NCBI GenBank assembly: GCA_033064195.1
Contig: JARBJD010000542.1
Coordinates: 1 to 27,500, forward strand
Source: Blattamonas nauphoetae
Taxonomy: Eukaryota; Preaxostyla; Oxymonadida
Length of the DNA: 27,500 bases
Direction of reading: 5' to 3'
Made by a program: the position numbers and the translations under genes. This document shows, piece by piece, positions 10,767 through 20,092 of the stretch (the stretch's first letter is position 1; each line of letters starts with the position of its first letter). The notes under the pieces were generated by a model, which saw nothing but the letters and a program-made list of their open reading frames with translations, ran no database searches and was not told where the DNA came from.

Positions 10767-11369
10767 TTACAAGACACTGAACGGAAACGATGAACCATCG
10801 TTCAATAATACACTGTCAGTCATACGTCGTTGAGTTGCGTTCAAGCGAAGAACAGGTTGGTTTCTCATTCCCAGCTGGTATTGTGCATCGACCATCAGAT
10901 TCCGCATCATCACAAAGCAATCTTTGAAATCCTGAGTGTTCTTCTCCCACTGGACTGGGATCTTTGGTCGTTTCACGAGTGGCCCAGTCATTCGCGAGCA
11001 TTCGTTGAACAGGAGGTCGGACACCGATATCACACCTGTTTTGTAACGATGGTTCACTTTTTCGAGGTATTTCGGAACATCTTCGGGCTTGACAATCCAC
11101 ACAAAGAGCACTTCCACCTTCACTCCTGGCATTGCGAGCGCATGTCCATTCTCCAGCCGCGTCTTCAGCAAGTCGATCAGCTCGTTGCCAGTTTCGTTGC
11201 AGTCAGGATTCACCGCATTTAGGAACGTGAAAAGCGTGATGGAGTTCGGACTAAGAAAGTAAATGAACGAATCCATTCCAATCCAGTTTGGGCTTCTTGC
11301 TTTAAAAACAGGGTCATACACTGTTTCATAATAAAGCACATTGGGGACCAAGGTTGGTGTTGCACACAA
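10767..11369 (-). pseudogene. Solitary CRN-RHS C-terminal nuclease-like module
   Basis: This 200-residue open frame corresponds only to the C-terminal region of the CRN-RHS protein at 11493-14504. It starts at the VLYYE strand, followed by IGMDSFIYFLSPNSITLF, a Lys/Leu helix, the strand VEVLFVWIVKPEDVP, then SVSDLLFNECS and DFKDCFVMM. The pattern (Asp in a first strand, a hydrophobic second strand, then a helix and a third strand) resembles the restriction-endonuclease-like tail of trypanosome RHS proteins. No header or P-loop is present. It converges with ARM gene 1, and a similar tail lies in the same place after ARM copy 2, so this piece travelled with the duplication. It may be a relic or a domain-only gene; I lean to relic. 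Confidence 0.6.
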
Positions 11370-11402
11370 ACGAGATGAATGAGTTTAAAATGCTGACCAG
11401 AT

Positions 11403-11429
11403 CGATGTCCCAAATCGACACTTCAATCG
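11403..11429 (+). promoter_or_regulatory. Inverted copy of the conserved CRN-RHS 5' motif
   Basis: The plus-strand sequence around GTCCCAAATCGACACTTCAA is a diverged copy of the motif found at 8191, 14520 and 26834, but in the opposite orientation. It lies between the solitary nuclease-like module and the 3' end of the whole CRN-RHS gene. A rearrangement scar is the simplest reading. Confidence 0.35.
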
Positions 11430-11492
11430 TCTTCACAATTAAACCAAATATTCCCAAAAGAAGACATAACGTGAAGTGTCTTGAGGGTTGAA

Positions 11493-14400
11493 TTACTCAT
11501 CCTCTTTTTCCTTCTTTTCTTTTTTGGCAGCTTTCTTCTGTTCTGCTTTGGCTATTTTCTTCTCGACTGGTTTAGGCTTTGTACTCGTTGGGAGACTGTC
11601 TGGATTGTCTTTTCGTTCAGCTCTTATCCTTCTCATTTCCTCTCTTGCCTCATTTTCCTCTTGTGGAGTCTTTTTGGGCACCGGACGGTCTTTTCGTGCA
11701 GCTCTTTTCTTTTTCCTTTCCTCTTCTTTCTCTTTTTCCTCTTCTTCCTCTTGTTGAGTCTTTTCGGGAACCAGAGGTTCCATGATTAATACCCCCTGGT
11801 TGTCTGCATTGCCGGTCGGAGGATGAATCTGTGGTTGATTTCCCGGTGTATGAGGAGCAGGCTGTGCATCTTCGTTTGGATTGACGGTCAGAGTGTTCAT
11901 CATCACAAAACATTGTTTGAAGGCGTCATCGTTCGTAGTCCAGTTCTTGATTGCTTCACGTTCCGGGGGTGGATCATCCAATCCAGAAAATTCATTCAAC
12001 AAGAGGTCCGACACCGACACGACGCCAACATAGAAGTTAAAAGTATCGGGGTCAAAGTGATCTTTTCGGCCAACGAACGTGGGAACATCTTCTGGTCTGA
12101 CAACCCAGGCGAAGAACACGTCCACAACCACTTTTCGCAGATCGTTCTCATGTTGTTGCTTAATCTTGCTTTTCAGTGACTCGATCAGTACAGGGTTGAT
12201 AGTTTTGTGTTTCTTATTCACCGTGATTTGGAATGCGAACAGCTTTATCGAATTGCCATTCACAAAGTAAATGAACGAATCGATTCCTGTCCAAGCTGTT
12301 TGTCCTTTGTCCGTCAGAGAATCGTTGAGTGATTCATAATACAGAACATTGCTGTCAAAGGGTCCAGTTTTCAACCGAGAGGACAGAGTTGCACGACGTT
12401 CAATATTTGGGAACGTGCAATTGTATGACGGGTAGGTGTCAGGTAAGGCAGAGCGCAGAGTGAACCGCGCATGGGATCGGAGCAACTCCTGATTCACTTT
12501 ATGTTCCAAATTCCAGCCTCGGAGAACTCCAGGGATCTTGCTGTCTCCGATATCCACGAGAAATTTTTTGGCTTTGATTCTCGTCATCGTTGCCAGCAAG
12601 CGAGCAGTAAACACACTCACAGGCTTATTTTTGCGGTGGGAGGCTGCCAGAGTACTCATGATAACTTTGGAGTGCTCCGCGCCGAATTTGATCCCAGTCT
12701 TTCCAAACATTTTGCATATTCGGTTGAAGGCGGTGTCCAAGTCAGCGCTGAGAGCTCGGGGACTCAGTCCAAACACTTCAATCACATTCAAACAGACTAC
12801 CAAGTCGCTCGGGGGCAAAGATCTGCTCTGCCCTTCTCCTTGGTCAGTTGCTGATTGTGCGGGAATCATCCCCTCTGGAAGCTCTGTCTCATTCAAATCC
12901 GGCTCAAATTGAAATCCATCGTACAGTGTGCCTGTCCCGCCTGCTGAGGTCGCGGGTGGAAGCTGAGGTAAGCTTGATGCAGGAAGAAGAAAGCCGTGTG
13001 CTCCGAGCAATCTTATCACCAGAGGATGCAGCTGGATAATTGTAGTGACGCTCACTGGCCGGATCCAATGTTCCTGTCCAAGCATCCCCAGGTCATGTAG
13101 CATCGTGTAGAACTCCTGTCTTGTCCAAAACGGGTAGTGATCTTGCCAGCTCTTGAGTTGGTGAGGAAGCTTCTGGATGTGTTCGTCGTATTGTGTGGGA
13201 GAGGCTGCATACACAGTGAAAACACTTCCCATGTCCGAATTTGCGAACGGATTCTCAGAGTCCAGAATGCGGATCACGGGGTAACCTTTCGCGAAATATG
13301 TCTCTGAAAGCGAGGAGGGATGGCTTAGAATTGTGAATGGGTTGCTTCGATTCGACTTATCAACAAGAATCGTGATCACTGGCATCTTAGGGAGAACATA
13401 GACAATCGCCTGAAGAGCATGGAAGAGAGGAAAAATGCAAACCACTGTTTGGTACATGCGCATCATTCGATGAATCAGATATAGAAGCATCTGCGATTTC
13501 CCCGTTCCTGGTTGTCCATTCACACAAATGACTTTGTAACCATCGTCTCGAATGAGAGTTGAATTGAGAAGTGTGGGAAAAGGTGAGACATCCGCACCGT
13601 TGCGAGCAATCCAATCCGGAGTTTCTTGGATTGATCTCCACAGTTCTTCGTCTTCACCATCGTCAGGACCGAACCACTGGTTGGGGAAGTAGCGTGCTCG
13701 GAGAAGATCCAGGTCAGCGTCGGTGAATTTCTTCTTTGAATAGAATTTCTCCCAATGCGCACGCACTCCGACCTGAAATTCCTGCCAGCAGTTTCGGATA
13801 TATACTTTCTTTCGATCCCCGAACATCGAATCAAGCGTCGACATCGAGATCACTCGACCATTCTCCCGAGCGAAAAACAGGTCATAAATACAACCCATCA
13901 GGCGCAAGCGTTTCATCCGTGTGTCATCATCTTCAAAATTAGGAGTCTGTGGGGACGGGGTGGATGATAAGGGCAACACAACAACTTGCATCGGTTTGGG
14001 TTTTCCAACTTCAACAGGCCAGTATGCGAGCAAACTTTCGAGTATTGCGAATGGATTGTATTGATACCCAGACCATCCAACCGTCTCGATCCATTCTTTA
14101 TGTTCTGCATCACGTTTAGGATCGAAAAAGTCCAGATCGGGATGGTCAACTAGTCGGCGGGCAGGAGGGATGGTGCACGGAAATTGAATCGTAATGTACA
14201 CGTGAGAAACTCCGAGGGTTGAGGCAAGTTCACGGTACAAATCTGTGACGGTGAACGAGAGTGGTACTTCGATTTGATGTTCACCACTGGTCAATTGAGG
14301 ATTGGGAGGGGGTTTCTGAGAAGAAGAATCTGACGTTGCACCTGGATATTTCTCGTTGACATTAACAAGATTATACTTGAATGTGAAAGGGTCAGGGACT

Positions 14401-14504
14401 TCATCGGAAGGTGAATCTTCAGTTGAACCAAACTCGGGATCCGCAAAATGATTGGGGTCCGCAACAAGCGAAAGAGGGATTGTTTGAGTCTGGGGTTGTG
14501 ACAT
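11493..14504 (-). CDS. CRN-RHS (Crinkler/RHS-type) protein with NTPase and nuclease-like domains, looks whole
   Basis: The product has 1003 residues and the gene has no visible intron. Parts in order: a variable acidic N-terminus; a header of ubiquitin-like or winged type at about residues 75-175 (TVTDLYRELAS, SHVYITIQFPC, GWSGYQYNP); a linker with YIRNCWQEFQVGV; a P-loop NTPase with Walker A GQPGTGKS at 330-337 and Walker B-like VITILVD at 376-382; a helical region; a restriction-endonuclease-like domain at about 720-835 with Asp742 in GIDSFIYFV and the strand LFAFQITVNK containing Gln759; and a Lys/Glu-rich tail from about 913. This order matches the Crinkler-RHS effector class, thought to be nucleus-acting proteins derived from transposon-linked NTPase-nuclease modules. 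The Met at 14504 was chosen because it follows the conserved 5' motif at the same spacing as in two paralogues; an upstream Met at 14582 would lie beyond that motif. It faces ARM copy 2 across 115 bp. Confidence 0.78.
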   Translation of the reverse strand: MSQPQTQTIPLSLVADPNHFADPEFGSTEDSPSDEVPDPFTFKYNLVNVNEKYPGATSDSSSQKPPPNPQLTSGEHQIEVPLSFTVTDLYRELASTLGVSHVYITIQFPCTIPPARRLVDHPDLDFFDPKRDAEHKEWIETVGWSGYQYNPFAILESLLAYWPVEVGKPKPMQVVVLPLSSTPSPQTPNFEDDDTRMKRLRLMGCIYDLFFARENGRVISMSTLDSMFGDRKKVYIRNCWQEFQVGVRAHWEKFYSKKKFTDADLDLLRARYFPNQWFGPDDGEDEELWRSIQETPDWIARNGADVSPFPTLLNSTLIRDDGYKVICVNGQPGTGKSQMLLYLIHRMMRMYQTVVCIFPLFHALQAIVYVLPKMPVITILVDKSNRSNPFTILSHPSSLSETYFAKGYPVIRILDSENPFANSDMGSVFTVYAASPTQYDEHIQKLPHQLKSWQDHYPFWTRQEFYTMLHDLGMLGQEHWIRPVSVTTIIQLHPLVIRLLGAHGFLLPASSLPQLPPATSAGGTGTLYDGFQFEPDLNETELPEGMIPAQSATDQGEGQSRSLPPSDLVVCLNVIEVFGLSPRALSADLDTAFNRICKMFGKTGIKFGAEHSKVIMSTLAASHRKNKPVSVFTARLLATMTRIKAKKFLVDIGDSKIPGVLRGWNLEHKVNQELLRSHARFTLRSALPDTYPSYNCTFPNIERRATLSSRLKTGPFDSNVLYYESLNDSLTDKGQTAWTGIDSFIYFVNGNSIKLFAFQITVNKKHKTINPVLIESLKSKIKQQHENDLRKVVVDVFFAWVVRPEDVPTFVGRKDHFDPDTFNFYVGVVSVSDLLLNEFSGLDDPPPEREAIKNWTTNDDAFKQCFVMMNTLTVNPNEDAQPAPHTPGNQPQIHPPTGNADNQGVLIMEPLVPEKTQQEEEEEKEKEEERKKKRAARKDRPVPKKTPQEENEAREEMRRIRAERKDNPDSLPTSTKPKPVEKKIAKAEQKKAAKKEKKEKEDE
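11606..11773 (-). repeat. Tandem imperfect repeat encoding the Lys/Glu-rich tail
   Basis: Two adjacent units (about 11606-11685 and 11686-11773) encode related peptides of about 28-30 residues. Each begins with a P-x-K-T-x-Q-E-E phrase and ends with R-A-x-R-K-D-x-P. They form a highly charged, probably coiled or disordered tail that also contains basic clusters (KKKRAARK) able to act as nuclear localisation signals. None of the other CRN-RHS copies here has this tail. Confidence 0.65.
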
Positions 14505-14619
14505 GAGAAGAACACAACGGGAGAAATTGAAGCGCCTATTTGGGACATCGGTCTGGCCCTTATTTCTGACTTTTCTCGTCATTCCTGGACTCGGAAGGTG
14601 TCACTGTCTTCATTGGGAG
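14505..14619. promoter_or_regulatory. Divergent 5' region between whole CRN-RHS gene and ARM copy 2
   Basis: This 115-bp gap has the same length and conserved motif (14520-14549) as at 8176-8290. An ATG at 14503 overlaps the CRN-RHS ATG and is in frame with the ARM gene, as in the first copy. Confidence 0.5.
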
Positions 14620-16757
14620 ATGCACCAACGATTCATTGATTTTGAGGGATCTATTGTGGAAGCAGACAACCATGAGGGCGAAGGCGATTCTATTCGACTG
14701 AGATCATCACGACGAATCGGATTACCCCAACCAAAACCGCTCGACAGTCTCAGCCAGAGCATCTCTGATCATATTTCCAAGCTGTCTGCGTCATTGGAGA
14801 GGAATGATGACGTTTTTCTGTTGTCAACGCTCACTTCAATGGTGAAGCTGACTAAGAGTTCTGATGATGATGAAATTGTGACGGTGTTCCTTGAAGAAAA
14901 CGTGATTGACAAGCTTCTTGGAATTGTTTCGTCGCATGACGATGGAGCGATTTTGGTATTTTGCTTCTTTCATGATGTCTCCAGAAGCCAGTGTATTCCC
15001 TCCTTGCTCTTCTGAGTGTGCCATTGGATTGTTGATTTTGTTCAGCGTGTGTGTCGGCAGCAGTTGTGTCAAAAATCATGGTTCCCGACTTCTTGTGGAA
15101 GAGTCTGTCGAAGATCTCTCTAGCGGATGATGCGCTTGCCCTGAGTGTTTGTGTTCTTCTTTCTCCAAAAGATTCTTTATTTTTGAAGGTTCTGAATATG
15201 TTGTACAATTCAGCTATCACTGGGGATGATTACTGTGCGTTTGAAGTGGGATGTGATGTCACTGCTCATCTCCTGCGATACCTGCATGCATGCCAACCCT
15301 CAACTGTTGTTCGAAATGAGAAGAGTTGCTGTGGGAAATTGGAGCTGACGGAGAGTCGAAAACAGACGATTGAAACTTGCCTGCTTCTGTTGACCGCGCT
15401 GATCAAGGAATCGTTTCCAGAGGCTCTGAAGGAAGAAGTTGTGGCAGCATGTGTTCCGTACTTTGTGAGCAGGGACAGGGAGATTCAACTGCTGGCACTG
15501 AAATATGCGCGTCATTTTGTTCCGACATCGAAAATGGAGACATTCTTGCAGTTCTCGCTTCCAAACAACCAGATGGATGCCTCGGACTAGACAAGGATAC
15601 CCGTTCTCTCTTATCTTGTGGACTTGCTGAGAGAGAAGCAGGTTGACTACGAGCAGAACGTGCGAGCATTCCACGTGCTCCGGCGAGTGTGTGCAGACAT
15701 CAGAGACCAGCTTAAGCAACAAGAAGGATGGCCACAGTCAGAACCCACTTGTCTCCGAACAGTCGAAAGCGATGTGATGGCTATATTTCGGAATTGCTTG
15801 AAGACGATTGGGTCGGTCCTTGTGATCTTCGGGGAGATTGCATATTTGTCAGAGGAACTGGAACAGGTGTGCGCTCTTTTTTTTTTCATTTTTTGGAGAT
15901 TGTGATCGACAGTGGGTTTTATCCGTCGTTGGGAAGACTGCTGGACTGGTCGATTATCGTCACGAGTGATGGGACTCCGCCTCCCACGATGTCGGCAGGG
16001 GATGATTATGAGTATTTCCGAACCGCAGTAGAGACGGATTCTCAGTTGGAGGAGCCTTTTGATCTTCTTGAACCAATCAAAACCGCCTTCCGACAACACA
16101 GCTGGCGACGACCTCTTGCATATCGGGACAGCCTTCGAAAGTTCGTTGTGCATGACACAGTGGATCACCCGTTGTTGCTGGGCGATCATTTCAGTCTGAT
16201 GGCGACAAAGCAATCACTTCTGAAAAAATGTGCTGTTCGTCGTCGGGAACGCGTTGGGCGGGACGCCTTCACGTGTTGAACTTGCTCTGTCTTCGCTGTT
16301 CACCAACTACACAGCCATCGAGGCCACGAGGAAAGTGATTGACTGCCTCCAAACGTTATTTTCTCGAGTTCATGAGAACAATCGGAAAGACATGATGCGC
16401 TGCGTTTATGTTTTGGCTGATCTGCCACCGGAGCATCAATTGGTGTTGGTTGAGTCTGAACTACTGTGGCTTGCATGGAATCACCGATTCGTTCTGAAAA
16501 GTGATGCGGCCAAGTATCTGGTGCATTCGTTCAAGCAGCTTCTCTCTCAAAACGACACACCATCGCCCGCAGTAGCCACTGTTCTTCTGAGACAGATTCA
16601 AAACAGATCCTTTGCATCGGATTTGGATCGAATGTGCAACCACCAGCTGCCGGACATCAGAGAGTGTTACGAACGTCTGCGCACGTTTCTGGGGACAATT
16701 CCGACACAGGGTCTTATTGCCGTCCCATCACTGCCTGTCAACCGATCCTCCACCTAA
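14620..16757 (+). pseudogene. Armadillo/HEAT-repeat gene (copy 2), interrupted
   Basis: This is a duplicate of the gene at 8291 with the same exon plan: 14620-14955, 14985-15015, 15046-15866 and from 15899. Introns are 29, 30 and 32 nt. Two changes break it. A TAG at 15588-15590 replaces the CAG (Gln304) of copy 1. A run of six A at 16223-16228, against a length of five needed to keep frame with copy 1, shifts the frame; the tail from about 16230 to 16757 is open only in the shifted frame. Up to about 16150 the copies are roughly 98% identical. Beyond that the identity falls to perhaps 75-80% before the shared C-terminal segment (PEHQLVLVESELL, DIRECYERLRTF, SLPVNRSST). It is a young pseudogene, unless the stop is read through or these are sequence errors. 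Confidence 0.75.
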
Positions 16758-17097
16758 ACTTCACTTCCCCAATAATCATCTGTTCATTTCATCTTTCGTG
16801 TGATTTCATGTTGATTATCAGCGCCAATTGGGTCAATGTTCACACACAGGTCAGTCGAGAGAAAACAGATTGCGGAAAAATCGACCAATGAATGAAGTGG
16901 AAAAGCAAAGTTGTGACAAAGAAAGAGACGTGTATTGTGTTGAATTAAAGCTGTCCTCGACATTTCCCGCTGGTCCGTTTCTTTTTCCGAGTTTTCCTCT
17001 TTTGGCTACAGTCTGAATCCTGTTTATCGTCATCTGGCGTCGAATGGGCTGTTTTCAGTTTCTGTGGCATATAATCGACTTCGTCACATTCTTTGCC
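16758..17097 (+). other. 3' region of ARM copy 2
   Basis: No gene seen. It aligns throughout with 10427-10766; the AATAAA of copy 1 has become AATGAA here. Confidence 0.5.
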
Positions 17098-18113
17098 TTA
17101 CAAGACACTGAACGGAATGGATGGACCAGCGTTTGATAATACATTGTCAGTCATACGTCGTTGAGAGGTGTCCAAGTGAAGATCAGGTTGGTTTCTCATT
17201 CCCAGCTGGTATTGTGCATCGATTGTCCGATTCCACTTCATCACAAAACAATCTGCGAACTCTATACTGTTCAGAGTCCACGGGACTTGGAGCTTTGGTC
17301 GTTTCACGAGTGGCCCAGTCATTCGCGAGCATTCGTTGAACAGGAGGTCAGACACCGATATCACGCCTGTTTTGTAACGATGGTTCACGTGTGCACTCTC
17401 CCCCAGAGGAGGCATTCGGTTCGTCTTCTATGCAGCCATGTGTTCCCAGCAGTGAGATCACAATTGGATGTAGATCGATGAGTGAGTTTGCGTGAACTGA
17501 CCGGATCCAATGTTCCTGTCCCGTCATCTCGAGGTCCTTCATCATCGTGTAGAACTCTCTTTTGCCCCAAAACGGATATAATTCGTCCCACATGCGAATA
17601 ACGGGGAAGGAATGAGTGGACCAAACCAAACTAAATGACGGGTCGTGGCTTCGAACTCTGATTGGGTTGCGTTGATTCGAACGATCAACAAGAATCGTGA
17701 TCACTGGCATATCCGGGAGAACATAGACAATCGCCTGAAGAGCATGGAAGACAAGAAAAGAGCAAACCACTTTCTCCAACTGCGTCAGACAATGAATAAG
17801 AGATAGCAGCATCTGCGATGAGTTGAAAAGGAAGAGAGATAGTTGCTTCGTGATCTGTGCGATCCACTCATGTCCTGGAGGACCAGAGACGACACAAAAA
17901 AAGAAACGCCAGCACAGCGACCGAATTGAAGAGTCTTGAAGGCCGAAGTTAATTGCGCGATTCCGTGCAGTCTCTCCCACAATTTTGTCGTGAACTGAGA
18001 AAAGAACATGGAAATGAGTTCTGGATTTGACAAAGATGAGATCGAACAGGTAAATGACAAACAGGAGAACATCAGGGGTGTTGGGTGGACCATCATCGAA
18101 AGTAGACGATGAC
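17098..18113 (-). pseudogene. CRN-RHS gene relic 2, rearranged
   Basis: This is a fossil CRN-RHS gene. Recognisable parts from its 3' side are a C-terminal nuclease-domain flank (17098-17400, closely matching the solitary module at 10767), then the second half of the NTPase domain (about 17440-17820) with a Walker B-like VITILVD strand, GQEHWIRSV and LHPIVISLLGTHG. Upstream, 17821-18113 is open but unlike the other copies; its phrase DVLLFVIYLFDLIFV is strongly hydrophobic. It is clearly broken and internally deleted, with several breaks. The relic begins 113 bp from the SPRY start at 18227, a head-to-head spacing like that of the other CRN-RHS genes. Confidence 0.65.
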
Positions 18114-18226
18114 ATCAATGGGTGGGAACAACTATGATAGCAACCTCGATTAAAAGAGAGAGTTACGAAAGATCCGACCCTCTGTCCAAGAAACTCAGAT
18201 CGACATTTCATCACCACCTGAACTGT
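18114..18226. other. Short divergent gap upstream of SPRY copy 2
   Basis: These 113 bp lie between CRN-RHS relic 2 and the SPRY start. The conserved CRN-RHS motif was not found here. An ATG at 18122 is in frame with the SPRY gene, but homologous exon length favours 18227. Confidence 0.35.
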
Positions 18227-19593
18227 ATGCCACTCCATCCGACTTCTAGTGAGTATAGCATCCATCGTGTGTCGTTTGTCGATCCAATTGGCCAGGTTAA
18301 CCTCTCCCCATCGTCGCATCCAAACTCATTGTCAAAATCGAAATCTGCTGCCACTGCTTCCGTTCCAGCCCCTCTTATTACTCTCCCACCTCTTCTATTC
18401 ACAGACAGATCCCATTTCATCATCAAACATACCACTATCACTCGTTCCATGGCTGCTCACGATGAAAGTGGATTCGCTAGTTCTTCCACAGCTCTCATTG
18501 GAGAACCTATCACGACAGGAATTGTCACAATCACCATCACACTTCTCTCTCTTCCCACAGTCGATTGTTTGTCTTTCTTCTTCATCATCGTCAGCAGTTT
18601 CCTCTGAACTCTTCTTCTTTGGTCTTCTCGACTCAATTGCTCCCATCCCCAAATTCGGTGAAATTCTCGGTTTTAGTGTGAAGAGTGTGTTTCCCTCAAT
18701 TTCATATCTTCAGATTCTGTCTGTTTGAGGTCATTTTCTGGTGATCTCTGTCACAACACGCAGTCCTCGGGGTATGACAGGAGAATGGAATGGTGTCACT
18801 CCTATTTGAAAGAAGGGGACCGTGTGCGGATGGAGGTGGACATGGAATCGACACCTCGAACAGTCCAATTCTTTGTGAATGGCGAAAGTGGCCGCTGTTT
18901 CGTCTCTGGCCTTTCCCAATCGGTCAGAATAGGAGTATGATCAGGCATCTGAGTAGTCCCATCAAAATAGGTAAAACTGGGATCAATTGATGTCAGTGCC
19001 TAAATTTGGACTGAGATCAAATTTCAACTCTTTTCCTTTGAGATTTTCTCATTATCACTTCATTAATCATGTTCAATTCACTTCTTGTTTTCACATAATG
19101 CTCTTCAATATTTCAGACAGCTCTTATTTCCCAAAAACACGCACGATCACAATCACCAACACTTCTTTTTTCGATGTATTCCCTTCATTGACTTTAGTCA
19201 GTGAGAAAAAACCATCAAAGAAGACATAATAACGCATTATCGACTTGTTTTTATAATTATTGTTGTAGAACAAACTGAAACAGCAGCACCCAAAGTTTGC
19301 ATTTTCATGATCTATGAAGTGACCATTTTCCTTTTTACTTTTTTTTCCATTCAAATATCATATATAAGAAGACTTTTTTGAAATGAAAGAAACGAAATGG
19401 TATTGTAGGTATTTGGTGGGATCAGATCCGACTGGGATCACTGGGATCAAATCAGAAGCCTGAGTATGATCCTCATTCTTCTTTACCTTCTCAGTTCTCT
19501 GTTTGTGGTCAAGGAACACGTTTCCGAATCGACAGAATCGCACAACGAAAAAGACCAACTCCAATGGCCCCAGAAATGACAGAAATCAAGTAA
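18227..19593 (+). CDS. SPRY-domain protein (copy 2), four exons, third intron disrupted by an element
   Basis: Exons are 18227-18566, 18595-18684, 18714-18934 and 19495-19593, giving 249 residues. Introns 1 and 2 are 28 and 29 nt. Intron 3 is 560 nt instead of the 31-36 nt seen in the paralogues, because a 519-bp element sits in it. The protein has the same order of SPRY landmarks: LITLPPLLFTDRSHFII, FFFGLLDSIAPIPKFGEILG, EGDRVRMEVDMESTPRTVQF, then SGLSQSVRIG, and TRFRIDRI after the long intron. Exons 1 and 3 have exactly the paralogue lengths (340 and 221 nt). The reading frame is intact if the enlarged intron is removed. If it is not, translation enters the element and stops after the glycine ending exon 3, losing the last domain strands. 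An earlier ATG at 18122 would add 35 residues. Confidence 0.75.
18943..19461. mobile_element. Short inverted-repeat element (MITE-like) inside an ultrashort intron
   Basis: A 10-bp direct repeat GAGTATGATC flanks the element (18933-18942 and 19462-19471). Just inside, the ends are inverted repeats AGGCATCTGA and, on the other strand, AGGCTTCTGA. Taking out the element and one direct repeat leaves a 31-nt intron of the size found in paralogues. A 10-bp duplication would fit Mutator-like elements; because the boundary is palindromic (TGA/TCA), a 6-bp duplication GTATGA with 12-bp ends is equally consistent. The interior is AT-rich and non-coding, with several copies of TGGGATCA near the right end. 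Confidence 0.78.
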
Positions 19594-20092
19594 TAATCAC
19601 ACCACAACACGGACGTTCAAGCTGACTGCTGCATCATTCCCCGTTCTCTCTCAACTCTGCCCTCTTCACGATGTCACTCGACTGTTCTGAATGACGTCCG
19701 CGAAGGATCATAAACCCCATCCAACCGAAGTGGAGCATGCAACAATGAGAGACAAAGACAGAATGGACAGAACCAGCCCTCGCAAACACAAACACGCGAC
19801 AATCGACGGTTGACACAAAAGTCGATTCTGATCAGTCCAGACCACAACATTTCATCAGCCATCTCAACTGGCATGCCTTGTTGTGTCGGATTTTAAGCCG
19901 ATTCAGTGGAATTGTCCCTCTGACCTCTCTTCAAAACGAATCAAGACAACAAGTTGGGGGACAAGAAAGAGGGTTAGGAGGATTTTTAACAGCACGGAAT
20001 GCACTCGATATAATGACTAAAAGGGGAGAGTGAGATAGAGTGAATGACGAACAAGTTTCGATTTTCGGCTCACCCATACTTATTGACATTTC
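19594..20092. repeat. Intergenic region with a dispersed-repeat copy
   Basis: About 19700-19830 is a diverged copy of the repeat at 5610-5785 and 23455-23613, sharing phrases such as CGAAGTGGAGCATGCAA and CGCAAACACAAACACG. The remainder up to 20092 shows no gene. Confidence 0.5.

Larger units (their letters stand above)
8176..11130. repeat. Segmental duplication unit 1, first copy (partner 14505-17390)
   Basis: This unit spans the divergent gap, the ARM gene, its 3' region and part of the CRN-RHS nuclease-like tail. It aligns with 14505-17390 at an offset of about 6.3 kb. Identity is uneven: nearly complete over the first 1.6 kb, clearly lower over the last third of the ARM gene. Confidence 0.7.
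14505..17390. repeat. Segmental duplication unit 1, second copy
   Basis: Partner of 8176-11130 and in the same orientation. The ARM gene inside is interrupted. Confidence 0.7.

Noticed and set aside
11481-11789. Plus-strand frame rich in Phe/Leu/Ser resembling a membrane protein
   Set aside because: It is the complement of the Lys/Glu-rich tail of the CRN-RHS gene; AAG/GAG codons read backwards give Leu/Phe/Ser.
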